64,000 nucleotides of DNA from Erodium maritimum. Taxonomy: Eukaryota > Streptophyta > Magnoliopsida > Geraniales > Geraniaceae. Position 1 is the first letter of the stretch. Each line of letters begins with the position of its first letter. The notes beneath the pieces were generated by a model. The model ran no database searches, was not told the DNA's origin, and saw only the letters and a program-made list of their open reading frames with translations. The translations under genes and the position numbers were made by a program. Below, piece by piece: positions 21,629 through 33,093 of this stretch. The stretch lies in NCBI GenBank assembly GCA_963921825.1, contig OY997593.1, positions 66,448,039-66,512,038 on the forward strand. The letters run 5' to 3'.

Positions 21629-24600
21629 TCAGATAAACTTTCCTAGTTCCCTCTTCTTGATTGCTTGGTGACCATGGTAAATGAATGTATCTAATATCCC
21701 AGCAACTACAAAGACACCTGCATTGCATGAATACCCAGATGTTAATTCAAAGATCAGTCATAGCAGCCTTTGGGTAGTGTTTGATCACATGTTTATGAGT
21801 TCAGATAAGTAATTAACAATCACCGGACAGTAGCTACATGTAGAGAGAGAGAGTATTACCTCCAATTATTGCACAGACATGTGTGATGAAGTGCAAGAAC
21901 GATACACGTCGCTCTATGTGTGTCACCTGGAGCATACAGAGTCACATTATCTGAGAAATAAGGGTGTTAATGCCAAGTAACTTGCAAGGCAAGTGCAGAG
22001 AAGTCAACCTTAATTGGAGAGAGATCATAGTAGAAGAAAACTCCTGGTATTGACTGAAAGAGACCAAATTCTGAACTCCTATAATGTTCTGTCACAGAGA
22101 ACTGCATGAAACATCATAACATCATGTCATGGTTGAAATCCACATATCACAGAGCAATCAGAATACTCGTTCTTGAGATGCTGACCTGATTTGACTTAAT
22201 AGTGTGGCCTCTAACATCTCGGTATACTGTAGGGACCACCTAGAAAGCAAAGAACAAAGGAAACTTGAGAAGTAGATTTTCTTTTTGCCTCTCATTTTTG
22301 TCTTTTAACGTATTGAGAAGAAAAGTAGTAACAGTAATAATACTTCAAACCAATTTAGACAAAAGGTAACAAGAAATACATATAAAGAAGCCTGGAAATA
22401 CCAACCTTGATGAAATACTGGTACATACCATTTGGTTTTTCATGATCCCATAGCACCCTGAAACAACAATGGAAATGTTTTCAGGTTAATGGATGACAAA
22501 ACAACATAAACACATACAAAGTTGTCTTAAAAACATATACATTAAAGATTATTACCCATCGAGGGGGTTAACAACACCAGGAAAGGGATCCCCAAAAGCT
22601 AACTTGTTGATTCTGTGGGTTACCTGCACCATGCCACATCATCATAATGTTATCTGAAAAACCGATATGACATATCTATGTACACATCAGGAACATATAG
22701 TAAATACATGTTTTAAGTTTATCCCAGTAAGCCAAGATCCCCAGTTGTGTCTTACATTGTAAAAATCTGTTTGTAAGGTCAGGAAATCAAAGATTTGAAC
22801 ATTAGACTGATGGAAGCTTTTTCCAACTGCAAAATGAAAATGTCCAGCGACTTTATTAACTTCGATAGCTCCATGGACATTGCATCCTTCACCTTCTTCA
22901 TCTTTGATCTTTTGAACATAACCTTCTCTCTTGCACTGCATGTCATGGAAAGTAATTTAGTACAAAAACAATAAACCCCATATAGATGTTACTGTTAGCC
23001 TTGTAACTTAAAAGTAATCCAATTTAAACCCATTACGTGTCAGTTGCTTCAAGAAAAACAGTCTTCTGAAACTAACCTGGTCAATTAATTCTGCATTCGT
23101 CACTGCCCAACCTTTCTTCTGGTATGCTTCATGAACTTCATCACATGTATTACAACAATGATGATCCGACTGCAAGAGAAGATTGTGAGAAATTTTCAGA
23201 TAATACAACACCAAACATCTCTAAGTTGCATAGAGATACCACTGATTGAGAAAAAAAAAAGTAGTTTGAAATACATAAAGATACATAAATAGCTTGTGCA
23301 GATGAACTACTTTGTAAATAAAAGTATCCTTATAAAAAGGTCATAGAACACCAAAATTGGATTAAGTTGGTGGAAGATCAGATTTTAAAAAAATGAGGAC
23401 AAAGGCAAGATATACAACCACAGTGATCTTAATAATGATATTCTTGTTTCATAAAAATGATACTATCTAAATTCATGGGATAAATAAGTCAGATGTCAAC
23501 AGTTATGATAATTATCTCACACTAGACTTTTAGAAGAAAAAAAGGCGTTCCCCGAGTATTTTCTGGTGATAGCTATATATTGCTGCTACGTATTAGTATT
23601 AGATGCTTCAATGGGCAACTAAATAACACAAAAATATAAGGAGTACAGAGTAGGCAAACATACCTCTTCTGCACCAAAACACGAACCACAGTATGTTTCG
23701 TTGTGTTCAAGCCTACCACCATGTCTTTGTAAGGGTTTCTCAATCTGCATAGCAGAACAAGCATAAAATATGAACATCAATAAGGAAAGGAAAGGAAACA
23801 TGTGTATAAAAAGAAGAAAGTCATGCCAACAACTTCTTCAAGTTTGACCAATCAAAAGTACCATAACATAGAAAGCCATGGCAACTTCAGAGCGAACTAA
23901 AATAGTTTTTATTGAAAATTGCCTTGCATTTGTTCAATCATTAGTGAAGTTCATAGTGATCTTTTATAATTAAACACCTCCAACTACACTTGAATATGAT
24001 ATGACAATCAATTGGGGTATGCTCTATGAACCAAATGTAGATCACATTGAGTCACACTAGGCATAGCATCCTAACCACAATTCATGACAACTAAGTACAT
24101 TTCAATCACACATAAGATAAAAAAATAATAGGTTGTTGATAATACATCAGAAATTATTTTCAACTGACCTTTGGAGCACCAATTCCATCCTGCTTGGTTT
24201 CTTTCACATTTCCAAGAGCATCAATTCTTTTCTTGAATATATCATGACGCTACAAACAAATAGTTTGTCAATTCACTAGAAAAACATATAACACAAATTA
24301 AAGTTGATAAATGACAATCATACATGAACTGATTAAGTAGTCAACTCTTAGCAGGGGATCACTGTGTGCTGTACTTACAATATTCATATGTGTCTCTCCA
24401 CTAACATCCATGGCATCAAGACTAAGTACCGAACAAGGAACGGCAGGAAAAGTGACATCAAACTGCAATTTTAAACAGAAAACAGGGCAGAAATCAATGA
24501 AACATAATAAATTGCTTTTATATTGAACATTGGCAAACAATCAAGTAGTTCGACACAGGACATGACAATAATAAAAAAACTGAGGATATCCTAGAAATAC

Positions 24601-25242
24601 TGTAAGCAAGCGTTTCGAACATCAAGAAACACAACCTATTTTGAAGGATTTTAACTGCAAACGTATAAAAGACCCCCAATGGGGAAAAACTTCCAGCACT
24701 GCGAGGGCTGGTTCAAAATAGTTTATTGTAATTTTAGGAGCTAATTGACATTTCAATCTGAGGAAAATCAACAATTACTTTGATTTGTAGGGTTTCTCCC
24801 CTTGAAGTATCAACAACAAGCTTCGTCTCCGTTACAGTTTGAAGGAATAATCCTGCAATTGTAAAATGAGAGACTATGAGTTAAAATCCAGAGCACAAGA
24901 CATAAAAACAAAAAAAGAAGCAAAATTTCAAGCCTTTACCCAAAATTCAGCTTACCCAGGAAACCAAATTTCAGCCGGGTCTAATGCAAATGCAATAAAA
25001 GAGCAGATCAATTGAATGATACGAATGCCACTACAGAAATGAAACCTAAATCTTATACAGAACAAACAGGAAGAAATGAAATTAAGAGAGAAACACATAC
25101 TGAACTCCGATAAGAAGAGAAGGAGCATGAAGAGAGAGGAGGCGAGGGTCATAATGCCGCCGGAAAGCGTCCGGTTGAAGAAATCCTCATTGATTTTAGG
25201 GTAGGCGTCCAAACTCCGGAGCTTGTTCCCGAGGCTGTTCAT
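21629..25242 (-). CDS. ERGIC3: ERGIC3/Erv46-like ER-Golgi cargo receptor
   Basis: Thirteen exons, in transcript order: 25242-25101, 24852-24779, 24462-24379, 24249-24169, 23744-23664, 23169-23077, 22935-22756, 22623-22556, 22457-22406, 22239-22186, 22101-22009, 21926-21860 and 21717-21629. The total of 1,158 nt encodes 385 residues, the usual plant length. The N-terminus LRSLDAYPKINEDFFNRTLSG and the first membrane span (TLASSLFMLLLFLSEF, about 33-48) mark the ERGIC_N domain. A large lumenal part carries FDVTFPAVPCSVLSLDAMD, GRLEHNETYCGSC, CCNTCDEV, GWAVTN, EGEGCNVHG and NKVAGHFHF. The second span is in the C-terminal SFLHFITHVCAIIGG...GILDTFIYHG. The protein cycles in COPII/COPI vesicles with an Erv41-type partner and retrieves cargo between ER and Golgi (family knowledge). 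The ATG at 25242 precedes the conserved N-terminus directly. Confidence 0.95.
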
Positions 25243-25734
25243 GGCCGCAGCAGCCCACTCCGGAGAGATCAGCTTCTACTTATTCGACGATCGGAGAACG
25301 CTCCAGGCGGCGGCGTCTCCGATGAGTTGACCGGACGGCGAAAGAAGGAAAAAGACTCTTTTGATGGTCAATTGGTTTGCCCCAGGGTCAACCGTTCAAC
25401 TTCAACAGATCCGATCTACAAATATTCTTAAATTAGATATCCGAAATTATACTTCCCGTAACAGTAAATTAAATAATGCTGACCTGGATAATGTTCTATT
25501 AAACTTACATCGACCCAATACGACGTCGTTGGTACGAGGAATAAATAATCGATAAATAAAAGATAATTGTATAATTACCCGATTAATCAAACAAAAACAC
25601 ATATATAAAGCAATCCAAGTTGCAAATTTCTCCACCAAAACTCCTCTTCCGACGACGACGACCACCGTAGCCCCTCCGTCGTTCTCGCCGCCGTTCACAA
25701 TAACATCAAGGGTTCTTCTCATTCGTTGAGTACA
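25243..25734. promoter_or_regulatory. Divergent promoter region between ERGIC3 and the small gene
   Basis: About 490 bp. It includes the ERGIC3 5' UTR (GC-rich near 25260-25340) and an AT-rich middle. The CT/CG-rich stretch at 25640-25700 looks like a second 5' UTR on the plus strand. No TATA box stands out. Confidence 0.45.
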
Positions 25735-26756
25735 ATGTCTGCAGCACAGATAGCCTTCAATTTTTTTTGTGAGCGAAGCAAATTTGGTGAAGAATGAGGA
25801 AATATATGGTCCCATTTTGTTGCTGATTGAGTTTTTTCTTCTTCTTTTTGTTTTGAGGTCTGAAGTTGAAAGCTATCGATCGAGAATAGAAGAGGAGCAA
25901 TTCACTATACCCACTATTTTGTTTTCAATAATTTTTTCAATGAGCTAATTATAAGGCTAAAATTTGGGAAAAAAATCATGTCTTGTGTTTTTTTCTGTAA
26001 GATTAAGGTTTCAGGTCCTCACATTTCAGATTCTCTATTAGTATAATGCTGATTTGTGTTATGTTTTTTTTTTATCATCAATGATAGCAGTCGGGGTTGG
26101 AACCAGCTACTTCATGCTATTTAGATGAGTTCCTCCCATTTGATTTATGTTCTATTAGTGTGTATATGTGTATAGCTTGGTTTGGCTGCTATGTAAGCAT
26201 TCGACTTGGAAATCAATTAGGCTGCTTTAAGCATAAGCAGCTACTAGGCTTTGTTGGGCTGTAGAAATTGGGGGGTTTTTGGATTGAAAACATTGCTAAA
26301 ACAGTTGTTCCTTCTATTAAGGTTATTTGAAGTGAAATGTGAATTTTGGATCCTAATGGAAAAGGTGTAAAATTTGATGTGGTGTTGTTCCTCTGTGGTT
26401 ATTGCAGGTTTTAAACCACCGGCATTTTCAGCAATTCTGTTGAGAATGATACTTCGACAAGGGTTGTTTATCAGCCACGAGGGAATCATGGGGGGCGCAG
26501 AGGATAAGAAAGATGTACCTTTGGGTAAGAAATTTATATTCGTTTCCCCTATATATTATGATCTGTTGAATAGCCTTATCATGTAATGTTGGAAACTGTG
26601 ATGTATTATCCAAGATATGGACTAGAAATAGAATTTGGAATGAAATTTCTTTGTTTATTAGGTTCTCTCAATAAATCAATTGGAAACATCAAAGAAAGCT
26701 ATCAGCTCTTCCAAAAAAATGGTATACAAGAAATCAAAGAAACCAATTCCAGATGA
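25735..26756 (+). CDS. Possible small gene, 81-residue protein of unknown function
   Basis: Three exons, 25735-25768, 26408-26524 and 26662-26756, join to 246 nt without a stop until TGA. Splice sites look good: TTTT|GTGAGC with attgcag|GTTTTA, and TTGG|GTAAGA with tttattag|GTTCTC. The protein starts MSAAQIAFNFF and has a mid part FKPPAFSAILLRMILRQG. Its tail is polar: MGGAEDKKDVPLGSLNKSIG, then NIKESYQLFQKNGIQEIKET. An inner start at MGGAEDKK would leave 43 residues. I do not recognise it. It is divergent from ERGIC3 and ends 53 bp before the laccase stop codon on the other strand. A non-coding transcript or chance ORF remains possible. Confidence 0.42.
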
Positions 26757-26809
26757 GCACACAGTAAAGCCTCACACACAAAAAGATCAGAAAAAAGGCC
26801 ATCTTTGCT

Positions 26810-29042
26810 TCAACATTTGGGTAGATCTGCTGGTGGAGGGAGCAGTTTCTGGTTTGGAAGCTTTCCATCCAAGACAACCCAGGCCATTCTCAAACCCCAA
26901 CTGGTGTGCACTTCCAGGTGACAGTGCATGAACCATACTCCTGTAATTAGCACACACCAAACATAGTTAATTGTTTCACTCTTCACAAATATATATATGC
27001 ATCAAAGTTTCAAACATGAAGAAGACTTAGATTCTTAAATCAATCATTTTACTCACCTGGGTTGTCTGCCATGAACCGAATTGCAACCCAACCTCCAGCT
27101 GGAACACCAACAGTGTTTCTTTCAACAGGGTCAACAAGATTGAACTTTGCAGGGTCCTTGTTCGGGTCATAGTTCCCAAAACCTTCTCCAACAACAAAGA
27201 AGTTGAATCCATGGAGATGAAGAGGGTGGCTCTCAACGCCAAGAATGCTCGTGTCCTGCATCACAAGCTCCACACTCGTGTTAAATGGCAGAACCACCAA
27301 TTTTGTTCCATTTCCCACCATAGTATTGTTGGGGGGCGTGCCCGTATAGTTAAATGGATGCACTGGTGAGGTAGGAAAATCAGTGGTGTAAACACCATTT
27401 GATTGCCCTGAGAAGTGGGCCTGAAGAAGTGCTGTGGTTGGTAGAGCAAACGAGACATTGTTCACTGAGGCTGCGAATTTGGTCACATTGGTGGGTCCTT
27501 GACATGTCTGGTTTTGTGGACATGGGGTTGTTCCAAGCCCTACTGTGAAGAAGAAATGCTTATCCACTTTCTGAGGGACATTAGCAGGGAATTGGGAGCT
27601 TGCCAAGCTACGAAGCTTCTTCGAGAAACTGGTAGCAAAGGAAGTATCATTGAGAGCTGGCAGGACTGGTTTGAAGAGTGGAAGCTTCTTCATTGAGACA
27701 ACCTTATCAGATGCTAACTCATATTCTAGAATTCCAGCAACTGTGGAGTTATCAAATGTTCCAACACCAGTCACATAAGGCCTGGCAGTCATCAGGAAGG
27801 TAGCACCCGGGAACTCAGGCTTTGTCTTGAGAAGAACATTTGTGGTCTGGCCAGGAGCTATGAGCAGAGTGTCAGTTTCAAATGGCTTGACATAAATGGC
27901 ATCAGCATCCACAACTGTGAGACTGTGGTTTGCAATACTAAAGAAGAGTTCATCATTCAGTGCAGCGTTGATGAATCTGAGAAGGTAAGTCTTTCCAGGT
28001 TTCACTTTCAATTTGAATGTATCTGCAAAATCATACAAAATCTTCAACTTTCATGTCACAAAAAGACACTGCATTCACAAATATGCCACTTCCTAAGACA
28101 TGATGTGTTTCACCTTTTGCAGAGCAGTTATAGAGAAGTCCCGGAAGGCCATTGAAGGTGTAGGCATCAGACACATTTGGCCCTCCACCAGTCTGCATAG
28201 CTTGGCTAATCACTGCCTCTGTATCTGCATTCCACCACTCTCCTGCAATTCAATGATAAGTCTTGGTCATTTCGGGTTCATTGCTATATGATTCTTGTTT
28301 AGTTGTTAACTTGCATACCGAAGATGATGGGAACTTCCTTGTAGGGTTTGAGAAAAGGGTAGGGGACATTCCTCTTGGGGAGGATGATTATAGGGCCATA
28401 GAGGGTTGCCCTTAGCCATGAAATATGGGCATGCCACCAAAGAGTCCCTCTTTGGCCAACAATGGTGAAGTTGTAGACATAGCTTTGGCCACTTTGAATT
28501 GGGCACTGGGTCACATATGCCGGTCCATCAGCCCACCCGCTTCTAAGTTGTCGAATTCCATGCCTGTATGTATCAGAGAGGTCAAAAACATGATCTGCTA
28601 CTAAAACGGCACACATTACACAGATATGTGTATGCTAATTACTTAATAGTACTCACCAGTGAATAGATATATTGTTTTGGACATGATTAACGACTTTGAT
28701 GAGAAGGCGATCTCCTTCTCTAGCTACAATTCGGGGTCCTGGGAACTGCCCATTGACTGTCACTATGCTCTTTGTATGGCATAGTCTTGTCACATTTTGC
28801 ATCTTGATCTACAATCACAAGACATAAACACCCATTAGTTGTTACTAAATGAGATTTACATAAAGCTAAAAACGTGAGCTTTTGTTTATACATACATCGA
28901 ACTTGTAGTGCCTGGTAATGCCTTCATTACTGGCTAGTGCAGCAGCTTCTGGAAACAAACACATGCTGCAGATTATGGAGAAGAGAGCAACCCCATTAAC
29001 GAGTGCTGATGAAGGAAGAAAATGAAGATGGTCAAAAACCAT
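26810..29042 (-). CDS. LAC17: Laccase, LAC17-like (copy 1)
   Basis: Six exons: 29042-28896, 28808-28657, 28563-28319, 28242-28114, 28022-27057 and 26940-26810. They give 589 residues. A hydrophobic signal sequence (about residues 10-35, [18 protein letters not shown]) precedes ITRHYKFD. Copper ligands are visible: HWHG 99-102, WWHAHISW 142-149, HPLHLHG 490-496 and [12 protein letters not shown] 552-563, covering T1, T2 and T3 sites. Several N-glycosylation motifs (NNTS-type NxS/T) are present and the C-terminus is PPPADLPKC. Secreted plant laccases oxidise monolignols in the apoplast for lignin polymerisation. The LAC17 relation rests on the C-terminus and overall similarity, so orthology is inferred. 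A miR397 site lies in exon 5, and a TATA box and AC element lie upstream. A tandem paralogue lies at 38.1-40.2 kb. Confidence 0.95.
27953..27973 (-). promoter_or_regulatory. miR397 target site in laccase copy 1
   Basis: The plus strand equals the miRNA sense. It begins TCATTCAG and ends TGCAGCGTTGATG, against the known miR397a ending GTGCAGCGUUGAUG. I count one mismatch, at miRNA position 6 (G in the miRNA, C here). The site sits over the conserved RFINAALND codons, the same place targeted in other plant laccases. Confidence 0.85.
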
Positions 29043-29125
29043 TTTTGTAGCTTCTATTTCGAATTGAATGAAGCTGAAGACTCAAATCTTGGAGAGGCTG
29101 TGGATTGCTGATCTTTGAGGTGCAG

Positions 29126-29154
29126 TATATATAGAGTTGATGGGAGAGTTAGGT
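29126..29154 (-). promoter_or_regulatory. TATA box and AC-III element of laccase copy 1
   Basis: TATATATA at 29126-29133 is about 85 bp upstream of the ATG. ACCTAAC (minus strand) at 29148-29154 matches the AC-III / secondary-wall MYB element ACC[A/T]A[A/C][C/T], 15 bp further upstream. This fits lignification control by MYB58/MYB46-type factors (established for lignin genes). Confidence 0.55.
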
Positions 29155-29752
29155 AAGTATGATACTACAAATTGTTTATAATATGATATGTTTTTATAGT
29201 ATTAAACTAAAGGAATAGTGTGTTCTTGGGAAAAAAGCTAAGGAAGACAATGCTTGAACTGGTTGAAGCAAAAACCCAGATCAGTTGTTAGAAACAACTT
29301 TAGAGTGCTGTCAAAGACAATCAATTCATTTGACTTCCTTTCGTTGTCTGTAAAACCTTAACCATGTATATGTCAGATATTTACATTCAAGAACTAGGTT
29401 TTGCAAACACTTGAGTATATCTAGCAACTTCTAAGAGTTTGATTTGTGCACATTCGTAGTCTGTGATTCAGAACTTCATAGAAAAAAACATGTTCTTGTC
29501 TGGTTACTTGGTCGGGATCATTAAACTTATACTTTATGATAAGAATGTAATTTTCTGATCTTTAGGAATGTGAGTCAATAGGTTGTTTGTAAGTAAAAGA
29601 TGAAATATTAGGCTATCTGGATTCCCCTAAAACCTTGGGGTCAATGAGTGATGGTAAAGCATATGTAGGAGTATTGACCTTCACAAAAGTAGAGCATGAT
29701 CTGTAGTTTTGTAGATTGTATAATATATATGTATATGTGTATATGTAGAGCA
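29155..29752. other. Upstream region of laccase copy 1
   Basis: About 600 bp, AT-rich, with no gene, repeat or further clear motif seen. Confidence 0.5.
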
Positions 29753-29987
29753 TATTTCAAGAATTTCAGACAAGAAGTCTTTTTATGAGTTAGCTGCATG
29801 TTTAGTAACTTTCATATGTTTCAATTCTCGTCAACATCAGTCTATGGAGGAATTGTTGGACAAACTTCCCTTAGAGACTATTTTTTTTTTCAAAGCAATC
29901 TTGAAACTGAGACTGATGCTGATATTTTGATAGTTCTTATTATCTTGTCATTTCTCCTCTTATTATTTTCGTTGTTTTACTACAAAC
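29753..29987. repeat. Left copy of ~230-bp direct repeat flanking the copia element
   Basis: It runs from atatttcaagaatttcagac to ttactacaaac and matches 35118-35336 closely, including caattctcgtcaacatcag and caaagcaatcttgaaactga. It carries an 18-bp stretch (gttagctgcatgtttagt) that the right copy lacks. It ends exactly where LTR sequence begins. Confidence 0.85.
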
Positions 29988-30666
29988 CGGAATACGAGAC
30001 TCACCCAGAAAATCAATCGGATCTGTGGAAAAGAACCGACACGATTCAATCCACAACGGACACCGATAACCAGACTTTCCAACCCTGATCCTAGGACTCA
30101 GTCGATAAATGCTAAATGTCTGATACGCGGATAATACAGAACAATAATTAAAGTTGCAGAAATAATAAACAGAGACAACGATATATGCGGTTCGGTAATG
30201 TGTCTACATCTACGGGACAACGACGAGCTCCTTGTATTAGGCGAAAAACAATCCGAGAATTACAACCCTAATTCTTTATTTCTCAATACAAATCGGTAAT
30301 CCACAAAAAAAATTATCCTATCTTTCTTAATCGACAAAGGATCGTAAAATTCACCTTGAGTTTTGCAATATCCTAGTTGTGATCTTGAAATAAATAAACT
30401 TTGTCTTGCCTGTAACCTTGGTCTCATGCAAGTGCAATTAACCCCACAGCCCCAAGAGAGAGAAACATGTAAGTCAAGATTTACCACCAACACACCAAGC
30501 CTTTTTTTTCTCTTCCTTGGTTATAGCTAGCACTTAATTTCAACACCACCACAACACAAGAAATTAATGACAAAGCTTTTTAATTTCCACAACAATTCTT
30601 CCTTAATTGTTTTATATGCCATCAACCAAATCAAGCCTCTCACAACCACCAATCAAGCAAGAATTT
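29988..30666 (-). repeat. Partial 3' LTR of the copia element
   Basis: It starts at cggaatacgagactca, about 20 bp inside the expected LTR edge, and matches 33922-34600 up to caagcaagaatt. The U3-side part present in the right LTR (34600-35110) is missing. Confidence 0.82.
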
Positions 30667-31105
30667 GTCAAGTAGCTAAAAGGATCTGAGCTCGAATTAG
30701 ACTCAGAAATGAGAAAAAGGAGCAAATTTTGTATTGATTTCTGAAAAACTCAATTACATAAGGGGGGTAAGCTTTAAGAGCTCATTTTTCTACTTCAAGT
30801 TACGAGATAACCAAAGGGAAATTCCATGACTCAACCCTAGACATCGATATCTATAAATAGGAGGGTACAACTATAAATCCGGAATGTGAATCGAGAGCAT
30901 CTCCTGCACCAAGACGTGCTCTGTTGCGGGACCACAAGAAAGGAGAAGCTGAGATGTCTGTTGGATAGAAGAGCCAATGGGAGAAGAACACGTGGCAAAG
31001 AAACAGTTGAAACAACGAACTCGGACTTAAGTGATACGGTGTGTTTTGATCCTCGTCTTTAGAAGAGAGTTGCGGTTAGCTTGGGGCGCAAGTAACCGTG
31101 ACATT
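30667..31105 (-). repeat. LTR-like segment of another element replacing copia RT/LTR sequence
   Basis: On the minus strand it would begin TGTCACGGTTACTTGCGCCC and end TACTTGACA, so TG...CA bounded. It is immediately preceded on that strand by a purine-rich AATAGGGGTACAA. It has no similarity to the copia LTR. The flanking 5-mers differ (gaatt and ttgta), so it is not a clean solo LTR; a recombinant or the end of a second element is more likely. Confidence 0.4.
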
Positions 31106-31340
31106 GTACCCCTATTCGAAGAGGCTTGAAATTTGGAATCCCGTCTTTCTTTGAGAAAATCCTCTTGCACCCTATCGACCTCTTTCCCTTAGGAAGTGCA
31201 TCAAGTTCCCAAGTATTATTCTTATGAGGAGATGGCATCTCCTCATCCACAATGTCTTCCCACTCCCCTTTGTGATCACCATACAAAGTCTGCTTATATG
31301 TAGTAGGAACATCATGATCATTCGCTAAAAAACACAACAT
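31106..31340 (-). pseudogene. Copia reverse transcriptase N-terminal stub
   Basis: The minus frame has WEDIVDEEMPSPHKNNTWEL and LPKGKRSIGCKRIFSKKDG, the start of the RVT_2 domain. It then stops matching where the LTR-like segment begins, so the catalytic YVDD part and RNase H are absent. Confidence 0.78.
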
Positions 31341-32472
31341 GTGCTTTCCCTATAGGTGAATCTCCGTGGTGCTCGTCTGACCCTGGATTCTCTATCCGTT
31401 GTCAAAGATGGTGTCTCAATCTGCTGAACCTGTTGTTGTGTAAAGGTCTCGTTCCCATCAATAGGAACCTCATCATCAATAACTGCCTCATCAGGTACCA
31501 CCTCCGAAGAACTACCTGCATGAGAACTAGAACTAGGAGCTCCAAGCTCCACCTGATGATAACCTTCTTTATCTTCATCATAGTTATCGCCTCTCCAAAT
31601 AGGAGATCTATCATTGTATCTTTCATACTTTGCCTGCAGCAAAGCCTACTCATGGAAAGTAACATTCCGGGTAATCACAAACTTCTGAGTTTTCGGGCAC
31701 CACAACTTGTACCCCTTCGAGTTTTTAGGATAACCGATAAATATAGCCTTCTTGGCCCTTACTCCAATCTTTTCCTCTTTAACTTGATCGTAAGCCGGAC
31801 AACCAAATGCTCTCAAGTTAGAATAATCAGAAGGATTACCGGACCATACCTCCATAGGAACCTTAGACTCAATAGCTAAGAGCGGTTAATCAAGTTGCAC
31901 GCCATATTTACTGCCTCAACCCAACATAATCTGCCCAAACTCGCATTGGACAACATGCACTGTGCTCTCTCTGACGGGGTATGATTCATCCGCTTTGCTA
32001 CCCCGTTCTGCTGTGGTGTCTTTCTCACCGTGAAGTGTCTCTTAATGTCATGCCATGCACAGAACTCCTTAAGGGGATCCTCGATGTACTCACCACCATT
32101 GTCAGATCTCAAAACCTTGATCACCCTACCCGTCTGTTTCTCAATCATAACCTTCCATTTCTTGAATATATCCCCGACTTCATTTTTATGCTTCATGGTA
32201 TAGATCCATACTCTCCGACTGAAGTCGTCGATAAAAGAGACAAAATACTGAGACCCACCCTTCGATGCAATTCTAGAGGGTCCCCAAACATCAGTGTGGA
32301 TATAATCCATAATCCTCGCAGTGTTGTGAATACCGTCACCAAAAGTGACTCTGCACTGCTTCCCATAAACACAATGTTCACAGAAATCAAGCTTCTCCAT
32401 TTTGTCACCGCCAAGCAAGTCACGCCTGCTCAAAGTCTTCAGTCCACCCTCACCTACATACCCTAGACGCAT
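31341..32472 (-). pseudogene. Copia GAG-pre-integrase and integrase
   Basis: Order from 32472 down: GAG-pre-integrase zinc region (LDFCEHCVYGKQCRV), core with HTDVWGPSRIASKGG, FIDDFSRRVWIY and RSDNGGEYIEDPLKEFC, then TPQQNGVAKRMN. The C-terminal part (LRAFGCPAYDQVKEEK, FIGYPKNSKGYKLW) is in a second frame after a break near 31870. In the family the motif reads VAERMN and its E is the third catalytic acid; here it is K, so the enzyme would be inactive even if translated. Confidence 0.84.
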
Positions 32473-32550
32473 GTGTCATAACTGTGTGCGGACCAAGCTC
32501 TTCTCATCAATAACCGTGGAGATCATAGCTCCACCCTCAACAACATTACC

Positions 32551-33093
32551 CTAAAGGAAATAGAGATTGGCATGCCTAATTGCCGATAATAGCAACCCGT
32601 CACCACGATAAATGCTGCAATGGCCATTCTCACCAACGTACCTGTAATCCTGAGCTTCAAGTACCCCAAGAGAAATCAACCCTCTTGTAAGATCTGGAAT
32701 ATGATGTACCTCGGTAAGCTGTCTACATGACTTGTCTGCTAGATGGAATCTGACTGTATCAATACGTAACATCCTGCAAGGTCGAGAATCACCCATATAA
32801 ACTGAGCGACCCTCCACCTCACGATAAGTGGTGAACCAGTCCCGAACCAAACACAAGTGATATGAAGCCCCTTTATCCAACAACCAATCATCATACAGAT
32901 GATCACTAGGACCCGTTGTTAAAGTATGCGCCAGGTCACCGTCAATATGAATAACCTCAACTATCTCTGGTGCCTCAACCACATTTGTCACGCCTTTTCC
33001 CTTATTTTGTTTGGTGTGATTGTCCTTCAACTTTGGACAATCCTTCTTGTAATGACCTTTACACTTACACTTGCAACATTCAACCTTAGACAA
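32551..33093 (-). pseudogene. Copia zinc knuckle and aspartic protease
   Basis: The CCHC knuckle CCKCKCKGHYKKDCPKLK is followed by the protease region DDWLLDKGASYHLC. The catalytic triplet is D-K-G instead of D-S/T-G, which should abolish activity. The end of the frame (HCSIYRGDGLLL) is the usual linker to the integrase. Confidence 0.82.

Noticed and set aside
29798-30088. 96-codon frame with a hydrophobic stretch, membrane-protein-like
   Set aside because: It runs across the junction of the flank repeat and the copia LTR, so it is a chance fusion of repeat sequence.
30667-31105. Clean solo LTR
   Set aside because: The flanking five bases do not match (gaatt versus ttgta) and both sides are different parts of the copia element.
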